Below are positions 1-9,065 of a DNA stretch of 64,000 bases, in pieces. The notes beneath the pieces were generated by a model. The model made no database searches and was not told the origin of the DNA. It saw only the letters and a program-made list of their open reading frames with translations. Both the position numbers and the translations under genes were made by a program. Origin of the DNA: Adhaeribacter aerolatus (lineage in GTDB: Bacteria > Bacteroidota > Bacteroidia > Cytophagales > Hymenobacteraceae); contig NZ_BJYS01000008.1 in NCBI RefSeq assembly GCF_007991635.1, positions 1 through 64,000 on the forward strand. The letters are read 5' to 3'. Numbering within the stretch: the first letter of the stretch is position 1; every line of letters begins with the position of its first letter.

Positions 1-122
1 TTTTCTTGCCGATTATTTGGTGGTACACTAGTCTTGCCTATCATAAAAATATTTTCCCTCTTGTTTCTTATTCTGACTTAAGCAATTAGGAGGCATTTAC
101 GTGGAGGAAGTTTTTTTAAATG

Positions 123-213
123 AGCTAAAGTTTTCTAACTTTTAAAGCAATAAGAAGTGCAGAAGATATTACCGCTCTTCTTATTTGCTTTAATAAGTTA
201 AAAAACTTTAGCT
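123..213 (-). terminator. Long hairpin downstream of the DUF2480 gene
   Basis: Bases 123-157 and 175-213 form a long imperfect inverted repeat (AGCTAAAG at one end, CTTTAGCT at the other; TAAGAAG facing CTTCTTA near the loop). It lies just past the minus-strand stop at 222, so it is most likely the transcript end of the tsaB-DUF2480 unit. The first 122 bases show no gene. Confidence 0.6.
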
Positions 214-221
214 TTTCTGCC

Positions 222-731
222 CTAAACTTTTGGCTTTTTGTACAACGGTACTGTACTACAAGGCTCCCCGTACATAATGCTGCTTACGACCGGTAACAAA
301 ACTTTCATGACTTCCACGTAGGCAAAAGTAGGAATCGGAATATTACCGCACCCTTTTACTACTACTTTTGCATCCCGGTAATCATCCGTATTTATTTTTG
401 CTAAGGATTCCTGGAACAAGGCTTGTTCCAAGGCTTCCAAATTGCCAAACACATAGCGGTTAGCGTAAGTCTGTAATTTAGTTGCCAAAAGCATATAAGC
501 CCAGGTTGGCACAATGGCATCCGCCGAGTTAATAATAGCTACATTTTTACCGGTATAAACCGACCAGTCATTATCCTTAATAAATGCCCGGAAATCTTTT
601 TCTTTCAGTATCAGGCCCATAAACAGGTTATCTTTTATATCATAAACAACCCGTTCACCCGGATGAATTAGCTCTTCCAGGTTTAAAGTCACCAAAGCGC
701 TTTGGGCTACTTTGTTTATTAATTCTTCCAT
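222..731 (-). CDS. DUF2480 family protein
   Basis: A 169-residue soluble protein with no signal peptide or membrane segment. It resembles the DUF2480 family, which to my knowledge is confined to Bacteroidota and has no assigned function. Visible traits are an acidic N-terminal helix (MEELINKVAQSALVTLNLEE), a central stretch containing WAYMLLATKL, and a conserved-looking KGCGNIPIP segment near residue 126. It starts 15 bases after the tsaB stop on the same strand, so the two are probably cotranscribed. That proximity does not by itself show a role in tRNA modification. The family assignment is from memory of the sequence pattern. Confidence 0.8.
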   Translation of the reverse strand: MEELINKVAQSALVTLNLEELIHPGERVVYDIKDNLFMGLILKEKDFRAFIKDNDWSVYTGKNVAIINSADAIVPTWAYMLLATKLQTYANRYVFGNLEALEQALFQESLAKINTDDYRDAKVVVKGCGNIPIPTFAYVEVMKVLLPVVSSIMYGEPCSTVPLYKKPKV

Positions 732-746
732 GATTTAATCTGCTGA

Positions 747-1433
747 TTATTTAGCACTACTAGTTATATAAACCTCTTTTAAATAAAACGGTTCATAATA
801 CGCTACATTTTGAAATATATTTTCTGCCAGCTTAGGCAAAGCCAGTTCTCCTATTATACTGGCGGTAGGTTTAATATTATCCAGGAACAAAGCATTTACT
901 TCACCCTTTATTAAATCTCTAAATTTTGAGGCACCGCTGCCACAAAATATTATTTTGTTTTCCAGTAGATACGATTTAAACGAATCTTTTTCCACAACTA
1001 CCGGCGCGACGGGGGTAATGGCTTGAAGATTATGGTGAGTTAAATATGTATAAACTTCCATGCGGCGGGCATCAATCATCGGACAATAAATATATGCTTC
1101 CGGGTCTGGGGTATGCTTTATGGCCATAGCCGCCATTGCCTCCAGCGTAGAAACCTCTATTAAAGGAATATCCAGCGAAAAACAAAGTCCTTTAGCAGTG
1201 GCGCTCCCAATACGTAGGCCGGTATAAGACCCCGGACCACCCGAAATAGCAACCGCAGATAAATTACTTAAGCTTACCTGGCAATTTTGGAGTAATTGCT
1301 GAATTAAAACGGTAATATGCGAAGAATGCGATTTTTCAATTTGCAGTTCCGAAACGCCTATTAATTGCTCTTTCTTAAATAAAGCGACGGAACAAACCGT
1401 AGAGGATGTTTCGAGCGCCAGCAAAAATGCCAT
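747..1433 (-). CDS. tsaB: tRNA threonylcarbamoyladenosine biosynthesis protein TsaB
   Basis: A 228-residue protein of the TsaB/YeaZ branch of the ASKHA/Gcp fold. In the cytosol TsaB acts as the non-catalytic partner of TsaD, with TsaE, in making t6A at position 37 of ANN-decoding tRNAs. The N-terminus ALETSSTVCSVAL is the typical first strand-loop of the family, and AISGGPGSYTGLRIG near residues 63-77 is its signature glycine-rich segment. Length is normal for Bacteroidota TsaB. It is the first gene of a two-gene unit with DUF2480, and a good promoter lies 34 bases upstream. Confidence 0.95.
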   Translation of the reverse strand: MAFLLALETSSTVCSVALFKKEQLIGVSELQIEKSHSSHITVLIQQLLQNCQVSLSNLSAVAISGGPGSYTGLRIGSATAKGLCFSLDIPLIEVSTLEAMAAMAIKHTPDPEAYIYCPMIDARRMEVYTYLTHHNLQAITPVAPVVVEKDSFKSYLLENKIIFCGSGASKFRDLIKGEVNALFLDNIKPTASIIGELALPKLAENIFQNVAYYEPFYLKEVYITSSAK

Positions 1434-1466
1434 TATATATTTGTTAGTGTTTAATTATTTTCAAAA

Positions 1467-1497
1467 CAAATATAGGCACGATTACTAGGTAAATAAA
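1467..1497 (-). promoter_or_regulatory. Bacteroidota-type promoter of tsaB
   Basis: On the minus strand TATATTTG (1467-1474) matches the -7 consensus TAnnTTTG exactly. TTTA (1494-1497) matches the -33 element TTTG at three of four bases with the consensus 19-base spacer. The start codon follows after 33 bases. Confidence 0.6.
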
Positions 1498-1532
1498 ATC
1501 TGCTACTTTACACTAATCAGTAGATAAAAAAA

Positions 1533-1560
1533 AGAGGCCGGTATATTCGGCCTCTTTTTT
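1533..1560 (-). terminator. Rho-independent terminator of the S41 protease gene
   Basis: AGAGGCCG (1533-1540) pairs with CGGCCTCT (1548-1555) across a 7-base loop. The minus-strand transcript ends in a U-run encoded at about 1525-1532, and a T-run on the other side makes it potentially bidirectional. It begins within the last bases of the protease gene. Confidence 0.8.
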
Positions 1561-3239
1561 TATCTGCTAGCTTTTTTAATACCGGCGGGTTTTAAATACG
1601 CATAATATTTATCGGGCGTGTTCAGAATATTTATAGCTGCTAGAATATCCTCATCATCATCAAAAGTAGATTCGATCATGCCCTTCTGGAAGTAGTAGCG
1701 GGAAGCAATTTCCTGTTCCAACACTTCCCGGATTTCATCTTTAAACCGCACCAGGTCATTGGCCTTGTTGGTATAAATTCGCTTTTTCATCGTCTCAATA
1801 TCGCTCTTAATATCATCAAAGTGCTTATCTTCCTTCGATTTCTTAATCAGATCTTCTACCGCCTGCTCTACGCTGGTTGAGTAAGAAATATCTTTATTAG
1901 ACAGAAAAGAAACGAATTTTTGATATTCAGCATCAGAAAGCTTAAAATCTTTGGCTTTGGCAATCGTCGGGTTTTCAGCGCGGAATTTGGTTGCGAAATC
2001 AAAAAAGTAACCTTTGTTGGATAAGGTTTTAGTTATATCGGAGTATTGTTTTTCTTTTACTTCTACATCAGGGCTAATACCGCCACCATCGAACACCACG
2101 CGCCCAGTTGCCGTTTTAAAAGCCACCCGCAACGAATCCGAAATTTTACCGGCGCTGCCGTCGGCGTTGCGGTGGGCATAATCAATTGACTGAATGCAGC
2201 GGCCGCTTGGGATATAATATTTGGCCGTAGTTACTTTAAGCTGCGAATTATACGATAACGGACGGGTTTCCTGCACCAAACCTTTGCCGTAAGTCCGCTC
2301 TCCTACCAATACGGCCCGGTCATAATCCTGCATTACGCCCGATACAATTTCCGAAGCCGAGGCGCTGGTACTGCTGGTTAAAACCACCAGGGGAATATCG
2401 GTATCGATTGGGTCGTCGATGGCTTTGTACATGCGGTTACGTTCGGCTAATTTGCCTTTGGTACTCACAATATCTTTGCCTTTAGGCACAAATAAATTAG
2501 AAATATTTACAGCTTCATTCAACAAGCCACCGGGATTATCGCGCAAATCGAAAATAATTTTCTTCGCTCCTAACTCCTTTAATTTTAAAACGGCATTGCG
2601 CACTTCCCGGCCGGCATCAATGGTAAAACCCGACAACTGGAAATAGCCAATATCATTGGTAACCATACCGTAATATGGCACATTATCAATCTGAATTTTA
2701 TCCCGGACAATATCAATGTTCAACGGCTTTTCTACGCCAAAACGCTTTACTTCCAGTTTAATAGGGGTATTGGCTTGGCCGCGGAGCAATTTATTTACTT
2801 CCAGAGCACTCTTCTTGGCAATGCTGACGCCATCAATTTTCAATATTTCGTCGCCGGCCAGCAAACCGGCCTTCTGCGCCGGGTAACCTTCGTAAGGCAA
2901 TTGCACAATGGTTTTACCGTCGCGCTTGCCAATATTGGCGCCAATGCCCCCGTATTGTCCGGTGGTCATGGTCCGGAAATCTTCAATATCGTCTTCGGCA
3001 ATATAATTGGTATACGGATCCAGCGATTTGAGCATGGCATCAATACCCGTTTTCATGAGTTTGGAGGGCGCCACATCATCTACGTAGTAGGTATTCACTT
3101 CTTTGTAGAGGGTAGCAAAAATATCGAGATTTTTGGCAATCTCGAAAAAACGGCCACTATCGTTTTTAAAAGAAAAGAGAAGCAGAATGGCAAGCGTTGC
3201 CACGGAGCCAGCAAGGTATTTCTTCATCATATATGGCAA
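1560..3239 (-). CDS. S41 family C-terminal processing peptidase
   Basis: A 559-residue member of the S41 (Ctp/Prc) serine protease family, which trims or degrades periplasmic proteins from the C-terminus. It has one N-terminal hydrophobic segment (about residues 8-23; signal peptide or anchor), a PDZ domain around 95-180 (GGIGANIG, AGDEILKIDG) and the tail-specific protease domain at about 190-400. The Ser-Lys dyad is visible as Ser294 in SASASE and Lys319 in YGKG, the usual 25 residues apart. A C-terminal region of about 150 residues follows and is common in Bacteroidota homologues. A second Met at residue 4 is an equally possible start. It follows rnpA by 16 bases, so it is probably in the rpmH-rnpA-ctp unit. 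Confidence 0.95.
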   Translation of the reverse strand: MPYMMKKYLAGSVATLAILLLFSFKNDSGRFFEIAKNLDIFATLYKEVNTYYVDDVAPSKLMKTGIDAMLKSLDPYTNYIAEDDIEDFRTMTTGQYGGIGANIGKRDGKTIVQLPYEGYPAQKAGLLAGDEILKIDGVSIAKKSALEVNKLLRGQANTPIKLEVKRFGVEKPLNIDIVRDKIQIDNVPYYGMVTNDIGYFQLSGFTIDAGREVRNAVLKLKELGAKKIIFDLRDNPGGLLNEAVNISNLFVPKGKDIVSTKGKLAERNRMYKAIDDPIDTDIPLVVLTSSTSASASEIVSGVMQDYDRAVLVGERTYGKGLVQETRPLSYNSQLKVTTAKYYIPSGRCIQSIDYAHRNADGSAGKISDSLRVAFKTATGRVVFDGGGISPDVEVKEKQYSDITKTLSNKGYFFDFATKFRAENPTIAKAKDFKLSDAEYQKFVSFLSNKDISYSTSVEQAVEDLIKKSKEDKHFDDIKSDIETMKKRIYTNKANDLVRFKDEIREVLEQEIASRYYFQKGMIESTFDDDEDILAAINILNTPDKYYAYLKPAGIKKASR

Positions 3240-3255
3240 AAATAAGAAGGAGAAT

Positions 3256-3660
3256 CTATTCGATTACAGAACGTTCTAAACCTAAATTTAGTTTTTTCTG
3301 GATTAAATTGAAAGGACTTTTTTCTTTACCGATGTAAATAATTGCCAATAATTGAAGAGGGTATTGATTATTAACCTGAAGTAGGTGGCGGCTCAGGCGA
3401 TAAGCTTCGCGCATCTGGCGCTTCAGCCGGTTGCGATCAACCGCCTTTTTAAAATATTTCTTGGAAACAGAAACCAGCACCTGAGGCGGGGCGGCAACTG
3501 GTTGGGCATTTTTTATAAAAACAAAACGGAGGGGATACAAATTAAAAGAAGAACCCTTGCTGAAAAGCTCTGTAATAAGCTTTTTACTACACAAGCGTTC
3601 TTCTTTCGGAAAACTATAGGAAATCGTAACTTTTTGCGGTCGATTAGGTGCAGCGCTCAT
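3256..3660 (-). CDS. rnpA: Ribonuclease P protein component
   Basis: The protein subunit of RNase P, which with the RNA subunit removes 5' leaders from pre-tRNAs. With the ATG start at 3660 it is 134 residues. The core shows ERLCSKKLITELFSKG near the N-terminus, RFVFIKNAQ, and the RNA-binding RNR-type motif DRNRLKRQMREAYR. A GTG at 3693 in the same frame would add 11 residues that do not resemble the family, so I prefer the ATG. It lies directly downstream of rpmH, as in most bacteria, and upstream of the S41 protease. Confidence 0.93.
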   Translation of the reverse strand: MSAAPNRPQKVTISYSFPKEERLCSKKLITELFSKGSSFNLYPLRFVFIKNAQPVAAPPQVLVSVSKKYFKKAVDRNRLKRQMREAYRLSRHLLQVNNQYPLQLLAIIYIGKEKSPFNLIQKKLNLGLERSVIE

Positions 3661-3702
3661 TCCATTAGTATGCTCTGCTGCTAGCAAAAGCACCTTAAAA
3701 GA

Positions 3703-3861
3703 TTACGCCTTATGTCTTCTTTCGTCAGAAACAGTTAATTTTTTGCGGCCTTTGGCTCTTCTGCTGGCTAATACTCTTCTGCCGTTGGCTGTCTCCATTC
3801 TGGAACGGAAACCATGCTTATTTCTTCTTTTTCTCTGAGACGGTTGGAATGTTCTTTTCAT
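3703..3861 (-). CDS. rpmH: 50S ribosomal protein L34
   Basis: A 52-residue very basic protein starting [19 protein letters not shown] and ending DERRHKA, which is textbook L34 of the large ribosomal subunit. It was read directly from the sequence. The start ATG (3859-3861 complement) is unambiguous because it begins the universally conserved MKRT(F/Y)QPS motif. It heads the minus-strand rpmH-rnpA-ctp unit and has a perfect Bacteroidota promoter 28 bases upstream. Confidence 0.97.
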   Translation of the reverse strand: MKRTFQPSQRKRRNKHGFRSRMETANGRRVLASRRAKGRKKLTVSDERRHKA

Positions 3862-3889
3862 CGTACACCTAAGTTTTTATTATGGCCTG

Positions 3890-3920
3890 CAAAATTAAGG
3901 ATGTTTTACTTAAAATCAAA
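3890..3920 (-). promoter_or_regulatory. Consensus promoter of rpmH
   Basis: On the minus strand TTTG (3917-3920), a 19-base spacer and TAATTTTG (3890-3897) reproduce the Bacteroidota primary-sigma consensus TTTG-N19-TAnnTTTG with no mismatch. It directs transcription of rpmH-rnpA. Confidence 0.8.
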
Positions 3921-3983
3921 AAGGCATTAAATAATAATTCTTAATTTGTTAGAATTACGGTAGCCGGAAAATGCTTTATAACG

Positions 3984-3991
3984 TAGTTTTG
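3984..3991 (+). promoter_or_regulatory. Candidate -7 box of the M61 peptidase gene
   Basis: TAGTTTTG fits TAnnTTTG and lies 23 bases before the ATG at 4015. No TTTG is present at the expected -33 position, so this is a partial match only. Confidence 0.35.
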
Positions 3992-4014
3992 AACTTTAGC
4001 AGACCCTAACCACT

Positions 4015-5739
4015 ATGATTTATTACGAAATTTCCAGCGCCAATCCGTTAAGTGCTTACCTGCAAATAAAAACAACTTTTACCGTAACGCAACCAGACGC
4101 ACCCTTGTACCTGCAATTATCGGCCTGGCGCCCGGGCCGCTACGAACTGCAAAACTTCGCCCAGAAAATTCAGGGGTTCCGCATTCTGAACCAGGATAAC
4201 AGCCCGGTAACTTTTAATAAAATTACTAAAGACCGCTGGGAAGTACAACCGGCTGGCAGCACCGAAATTACAGTATATTTTAATTTCTATGCCCGCCAGC
4301 TAGATGCCGGCGGCTCCTGGATAGACGAAAGCCAGCTTTACGTAAACCCTGTAAATTGCCTGCCGGCAGTAGTTGGGCAAGAGCAGCAGCCGGCCGAATT
4401 AAAATTAAATATTCCGGAAAGCTGGCAGGTAGCCTGCGGTTTAAAGCAACTTAATGCCCATACCTTAACCGCCGATAACTACGACCAGCTGGTAGATTCG
4501 CCGCTCATTGCCAGCGCTAACCTGAAGCTGGCCAGCTACGAAGTGAATGGCATTCCTTTTTACATCTGGATTCAGGGAGAGTGTAAACCGGATTGGGGAC
4601 GCATTATTCAGGATTTTTCGGCTTTTACACAGGAACAAATCATGTTATTCGGCGATTTCCCGGTTAAAGATTATTATTTCCTGAACCAAATATTACCTTA
4701 TAAATTTTACCACGGCGTAGAACACGGCAACTCTACCGTTATTACGCTAGGCCCCGGCGAACTCCTGATGGGTAAAAGCCTCTATAAAGATTTTGTAGGC
4801 GTAAGTTCACACGAGCTTTTCCATACCTGGAATATTAAAAAAATCCGCCCCGCCGAAATGCTGCCCTACGATTACAGCGGGGAAAATTATTTCCGGACAG
4901 GTTTTGTAGCGGAGGGCATTACTACTTATTACGGCGATTATATATTAGCCCGTGCCGGCGTTTATACCGTAGATGATTATTTTGAGGAGTTGAACAAGGT
5001 GTTGAGCAAGCACTTTGGCGATTATGGCCACCAGAATTACTCTGTAGCCGATTCTTCTTTTGATTTATGGCTCGATGGGTATAAACCCGGCGTGCCCGAC
5101 CGCAAAGTCTCTATTTACCACAAAGGCGCTTTAGCGGCCATCATTTTGGATTTGGAAATCCGGCGAAGCACCAATAATGTTTACAGCCTGGATACGGTAA
5201 TGCAGCGGCTGTGGGAAGAGTTCGGCAAGCCAGGCATAGGTTACACCGAAGCAGATTACCAGCGCCTAGTTCGGGAAGTTGCCGGCTCCGGCACCGAAAA
5301 ATATTTTAACGAAATTATTTACGGCACCGCTCCTATTCAGCAATATTTAGATAAAGCTCTCCACTACGTAGGCTGCACCCTGATTAAAGAAGAAAGCCCG
5401 GTATTGACCGAAACGCTCTGGGGATTCAAAACCGCTGCTGGCAATAATTCTTACCTGGCGGTAAGCGCCATTGCTCCCGAATCGCCGTCCTATAATGGTC
5501 TTAGCCTGGACGATGAATTAATTGCCCTGAATGGCCGCAAAATAGAAGGCAATATTTCGGGTTTGCTGGAAAACCAGCAGGAAGTAACCTTAAGTTTTTT
5601 TCGCAACAAGCAACTACGGGAGGTAAAACTGCAAACCAATGGTAACCGGTACTTCCAAAAATATTATATTCAAAAATTACCCGATGCCAAATTAGTAGAT
5701 AAGGCTAATTTTTATTTGTGGCTGAAACAACGCTTTTAA
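4015..5739 (+). CDS. M61 family glycyl aminopeptidase-like metallopeptidase with PDZ domain
   Basis: A 574-residue zinc metallopeptidase of family M61. The zinc-binding HExxH is His266-Glu267-Leu-Phe-His270, followed by TWN, and the likely third ligand is Glu300 in FVAEGITTYYGDY. Residues 1-170 form the beta-rich N-terminal domain, about 180-450 the catalytic domain, and a C-terminal PDZ domain includes LSLDDELIALNGRKI near 497-512. Known M61 enzymes release N-terminal Gly or Ala. There is no signal peptide, so it is probably cytosolic. It stands alone between the divergent rpmH unit and a strong bidirectional terminator. Confidence 0.92.
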   Translation: MIYYEISSANPLSAYLQIKTTFTVTQPDAPLYLQLSAWRPGRYELQNFAQKIQGFRILNQDNSPVTFNKITKDRWEVQPAGSTEITVYFNFYARQLDAGGSWIDESQLYVNPVNCLPAVVGQEQQPAELKLNIPESWQVACGLKQLNAHTLTADNYDQLVDSPLIASANLKLASYEVNGIPFYIWIQGECKPDWGRIIQDFSAFTQEQIMLFGDFPVKDYYFLNQILPYKFYHGVEHGNSTVITLGPGELLMGKSLYKDFVGVSSHELFHTWNIKKIRPAEMLPYDYSGENYFRTGFVAEGITTYYGDYILARAGVYTVDDYFEELNKVLSKHFGDYGHQNYSVADSSFDLWLDGYKPGVPDRKVSIYHKGALAAIILDLEIRRSTNNVYSLDTVMQRLWEEFGKPGIGYTEADYQRLVREVAGSGTEKYFNEIIYGTAPIQQYLDKALHYVGCTLIKEESPVLTETLWGFKTAAGNNSYLAVSAIAPESPSYNGLSLDDELIALNGRKIEGNISGLLENQQEVTLSFFRNKQLREVKLQTNGNRYFQKYYIQKLPDAKLVDKANFYLWLKQRF

Positions 5740-5740
5740 A

Positions 5741-5779
5741 ACAGAAGAGCCGGTATTTAGTACCGGCTCTTCTGTTTTA
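5741..5779 (+). terminator. Strong bidirectional terminator
   Basis: A perfect 15-base stem, 5741-5755 with 5761-5775, has a 5-base loop and is followed by TTTT. It starts right after the M61 stop codon and also faces the convergent small gene at 5801. Confidence 0.88.
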
Positions 5780-5800
5780 TCTGAATATTAATAAATAATG

Positions 5801-6076
5801 CTAGTTATGGTTTTTATCGCTGGGTGGATTGCTGCGGGCGTTATTTCCTTGCAATGATTTACCACCCGAAACAGAATTATGCTGGGAAGAATCCCGGCCT
5901 ACCGGGTTACCACCTTGCGGTAAAGCCCGGTTTACATCCTGAACTTTGGTATCGTCGGCTTGCGTAGTCGGCCCATCAGTGTGAATTTTTATTTTTCCAT
6001 CTTCACCCTTTTCTATATTCTTATTGCCAGATGATGGAATATGATGATCTTCAACGCCTCTTTTATTACTGCTCAT
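5801..6076 (-). CDS. Small disordered hypothetical protein
   Basis: A 91-residue protein rich in Asn, Gly, Ser, Lys and Asp, with no hydrophobic segment. It looks intrinsically disordered (for example GKIKIHTDGPTTQADDTK and NPPSDKNHN at the C-terminus). I do not recognise a family. An AGGAGG-like purine run (read on the minus strand, about 6082-6087) precedes the ATG, and a shared terminator lies just after the stop, which supports a real gene. Such small hydrophilic proteins are common in this phylum and some are stress-induced, but nothing here shows that. Confidence 0.6.
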   Translation of the reverse strand: MSSNKRGVEDHHIPSSGNKNIEKGEDGKIKIHTDGPTTQADDTKVQDVNRALPQGGNPVGRDSSQHNSVSGGKSLQGNNARSNPPSDKNHN

Positions 6077-6288
6077 AAAATATCCTCCTATTAAAGTTTA
6101 TTTACTTGCTTCTATACGGGCACCCCGGCCCGAAGGATTAGTAAAATGCATATTTTATCTGGCGGCCTTACTGGCGTGACTTTTCTTTCAGGCCAATTTC
6201 AATTATTTTTGATTTAACCCAAAACCTTTTGGAGCCGGGCATGTAGTTTGTAAAAATATTCCTGCACCTTACCCCAGCAACAGCAAGT

Positions 6289-7980
6289 ATGGAAGCACAG
6301 GCCGCGCAAAACCAGATTGATGTAACTACCGAAATTGGTGATTTAAAGCGCATTCTTATTCACCGGCCCGATATTGGCATTGGCAAAATTATACCTACCA
6401 AGTTTCAGGATTGGATGTACGATGATATTGTGCACCTGAATTCGATGAAAAAAGAATACGACGAATACATAAAAATACTCCTGTACTTTCTGGATCCTGA
6501 AAAAATTAATAGAATTGATGCACTGGAAGAGGCTTGCAAACACCTGCCCGAAGGAAGCGATTGCCTGAACCCCAGCAACCCTGATTACTTCGATTCCGAT
6601 AAAGTGCTGGATGTGCAAAAAGTTTTAAGCACTTTATTAAATAAAGAGAATTCCAACGGTCAGCCCAACCAAATTCGCGACCGCATTATATCGGCCATTT
6701 GTGCTATTGAGGAATGCAGCTTCGAAACCGAACAAATGCTGCACCAACTCGACCAGAACCAATTAGCTAAAACTTTTATTACTGGTTTGTTGCCCCAGGA
6801 TTTAAGTCAGCCGGATTTAAATAAATTTTTGTTCCCGCCCGTACCTAACCTGGTTTTTACCCGCGACATAGGTGCCGTAATCGGAGATAAATATTTACTC
6901 AGCAAAGCCTGCAAAAAGGCCCGTAAACGCGAATCGCTGCTAATTAAATTTATATCTTACTATAGTTTTTTTGCCAAAGACCAAAACCAAGTAATAGAAA
7001 TTATAGAAGACAGCGGCTATTTTTTATTAAGTGAAAATGACCAGCGAAAAAACAAAGTGAGTCTGGAGGGTGGCGATGTCATGATGATCAGCCCGCGCCA
7101 CGTCCTCATTGGTTGCAGCGAGCGTACTTCGGCCAGCGCCGTCAACGGGTTTATTCATAAAATATTTGCCTTATCCGATTCAGAAGTTGAGCAGATAACG
7201 GTGGTAAAAATACCTCAGCGGCGCGAGCAAATGCACATCGATACGGTTTTTACGCAGGTTAAACGAAATATGTGGGTGATGTACGGGAAATTTTCGGAAG
7301 CCCTGCAGGAGTTAAAAGAATCGAAACAGGTAGACTACCTTGATAAATTATACCACCACAAAGAAGATTCTTTTCTGGAGGAAACCGAGATTTACCAGTT
7401 CTATAAAAATAAATACCAAAAGCCTTACCACCCCGAACACAATTATTTACTGCAAACCGACGAAGATTATACCATTCTGAACAGAGGTTTAGCGAACCAA
7501 AATTTACCGGCCATTGCCCAGAAACCCAAAGGCTTAGAACACCTCTTGCGGCAGTTGAGCATCATAGAATTTAAAGTAGCGCCCGAAGACGTAATTATTA
7601 TTTACTGCGGTAGCGGCAACTTTCCCGACGACGATCGGGAACAATGGACCGATGGCTGTAATTTACTGGCTTTGCGCGAAGGCGTAGTTATTGGCTACGA
7701 CCGCAACACCATTACTAATCAGGAATTCCGTCAGGCCTACTACAACCATTTCCGCCGCCGGGGCGAAGAATTGTCGACCGGTATGGCAGCAGGTTTCGAA
7801 GTTATTTCTGCCGGCGAACTGCTGCGGCGCTTTAAGTCCGGTGAAGCTACGCCGGCTTCGGTAAAAGACACGTTAATTGAGCTTACGTCCGATGAGTTGT
7901 CCCGGGCCCGGGGCGGTTCGCGTTGCATGAGTCAGCCTTTACTCCGCGCTCCTTTTAATTTTGATGTGCCTACTTTTTAA
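6289..7980 (+). CDS. Arginine deiminase family protein (extended form)
   Basis: A member of the amidinotransferase/arginine deiminase superfamily, which would hydrolyse arginine to citrulline and ammonia. The signature elements are present in order: EGGDV (Glu260, Asp263), MHIDTVF with His316, and the C-terminal nucleophile Cys546 in RGGSRCMSQPL. At 563 residues it is about 150 longer than the well-studied bacterial enzymes (around 410). The extra length is mainly between the N-terminal ILIHRP strand and EGGDV and between His316 and the C-terminal repeat. The next gene encodes a CtlX-like hydrolase of the same fold, 110 bases downstream on the same strand, which suggests an arginine-citrulline-ornithine route. 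Arginine as substrate is inferred from the motifs. Confidence 0.85.
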   Translation: MEAQAAQNQIDVTTEIGDLKRILIHRPDIGIGKIIPTKFQDWMYDDIVHLNSMKKEYDEYIKILLYFLDPEKINRIDALEEACKHLPEGSDCLNPSNPDYFDSDKVLDVQKVLSTLLNKENSNGQPNQIRDRIISAICAIEECSFETEQMLHQLDQNQLAKTFITGLLPQDLSQPDLNKFLFPPVPNLVFTRDIGAVIGDKYLLSKACKKARKRESLLIKFISYYSFFAKDQNQVIEIIEDSGYFLLSENDQRKNKVSLEGGDVMMISPRHVLIGCSERTSASAVNGFIHKIFALSDSEVEQITVVKIPQRREQMHIDTVFTQVKRNMWVMYGKFSEALQELKESKQVDYLDKLYHHKEDSFLEETEIYQFYKNKYQKPYHPEHNYLLQTDEDYTILNRGLANQNLPAIAQKPKGLEHLLRQLSIIEFKVAPEDVIIIYCGSGNFPDDDREQWTDGCNLLALREGVVIGYDRNTITNQEFRQAYYNHFRRRGEELSTGMAAGFEVISAGELLRRFKSGEATPASVKDTLIELTSDELSRARGGSRCMSQPLLRAPFNFDVPTF

Positions 7981-8090
7981 TCCTTATGGGCTTAATCCCA
8001 TCTCCTGAGATAAACAAATTAAATTTATCCCGTACTTATTGCCAATTGTGAATTAATAATCGGTAATTACGGCCGGTAACTAAAATCAGC

Positions 8091-9020
8091 ATGCAAACCA
8101 CCAGCTCTATATTAATGGTAAGGCCCGTTTCTTTTGGTTTTAATCCCGAAACGGCGACTACCAACGCTTTCCAGAACGAATTGCAGCACCATACCGCTGC
8201 CGAAATAAGACAGCAGGCCATTGCCGAATTTGATAAGTTTGTAGCGCTTTTACAGGAAAAAGGCATAAATGTAACGGTAATAGACGATACGGAAGCGCCG
8301 GCCAAACCCGACGCCATATTCCCGAACAACTGGATTACCCTGCACCGAAACGGTACCATTGCACTTTACCCCATGCATGCTCCTAGCCGGCGGCTGGAAC
8401 GTCGCCCGGATATTTTGGATACCATGCGTGAAAAGTACCAGGTTAAAAAAGTAGTTGATTTTAGTCAGCACGAAGAAAAAGATAAATTTCTGGAAGGCAC
8501 CGGCAGCATGATTCTGGACCACGACAACCGGATTGTTTATGCCTGTCTTTCGCCGCGCACCGATGCCGATTTACTCGAAGAATTTTGCCAGCATTTTGGG
8601 TATCAGCCTATTGTTTTTCATGCCTACGATCACAAAGGCAGCCTGGTGTACCATACCAATGTTATGCTTTCAATTGGCCACCGGTTTGCTATTATTTGTG
8701 CAGCGGCTATCCACGACGAAGCCGATCGTCAGTTTGTGATAACAACGCTCACCCGCACCGGCCATGAGGTCATAGAAATTACACCGGAACAGCTGCGCCA
8801 ATACGCCGGCAATGCGCTAGAGGTAAGTAACCAGGCAGGTCAGCATTTTTTAGTTATTTCGGAACAAGCTTATCAATCACTCCGCCCCGACCAAATCCAG
8901 GCCATTCAGAAATACGCCGAAATAATACCCGTACCACTTTATACCATTGAGCACGTGGGTGGCGGCAGTGCCCGCTGCATGATGGCCGAAATATTCCTGC
9001 CCGAGAAAGCACAAGCTTAA
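8091..9020 (+). CDS. ctlX: Citrulline-utilization hydrolase CtlX-like protein
   Basis: A 309-residue amidinotransferase-fold protein. It matches the CtlX family as I know it: ILMVRPVSFGFNPET at the N-terminus, DAIFPNNWITLH near residues 73-84, EGTGSMILD, and the C-terminal nucleophile Cys296 in GGGSARCMMAEIF. Family members are associated with citrulline breakdown to ornithine, CO2 and ammonia (citrulline ureidase activity in Francisella). Its place directly after an arginine deiminase-like gene fits that role. It could instead be a dimethylarginine dimethylaminohydrolase-like enzyme, so the substrate needs testing. Confidence 0.85.
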   Translation: MQTTSSILMVRPVSFGFNPETATTNAFQNELQHHTAAEIRQQAIAEFDKFVALLQEKGINVTVIDDTEAPAKPDAIFPNNWITLHRNGTIALYPMHAPSRRLERRPDILDTMREKYQVKKVVDFSQHEEKDKFLEGTGSMILDHDNRIVYACLSPRTDADLLEEFCQHFGYQPIVFHAYDHKGSLVYHTNVMLSIGHRFAIICAAAIHDEADRQFVITTLTRTGHEVIEITPEQLRQYAGNALEVSNQAGQHFLVISEQAYQSLRPDQIQAIQKYAEIIPVPLYTIEHVGGGSARCMMAEIFLPEKAQA

Positions 9021-9065
9021 ACCTTTAGATAGCTACGGTAGATAAACCTTTTTTTCCGGAAGGAT

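Noticed and set aside
6168-6353. 61-codon minus-strand frame overlapping the deiminase start
   Set aside because: It overlaps a well-supported gene, has no family pattern, and the spacing leaves no promoter for it.
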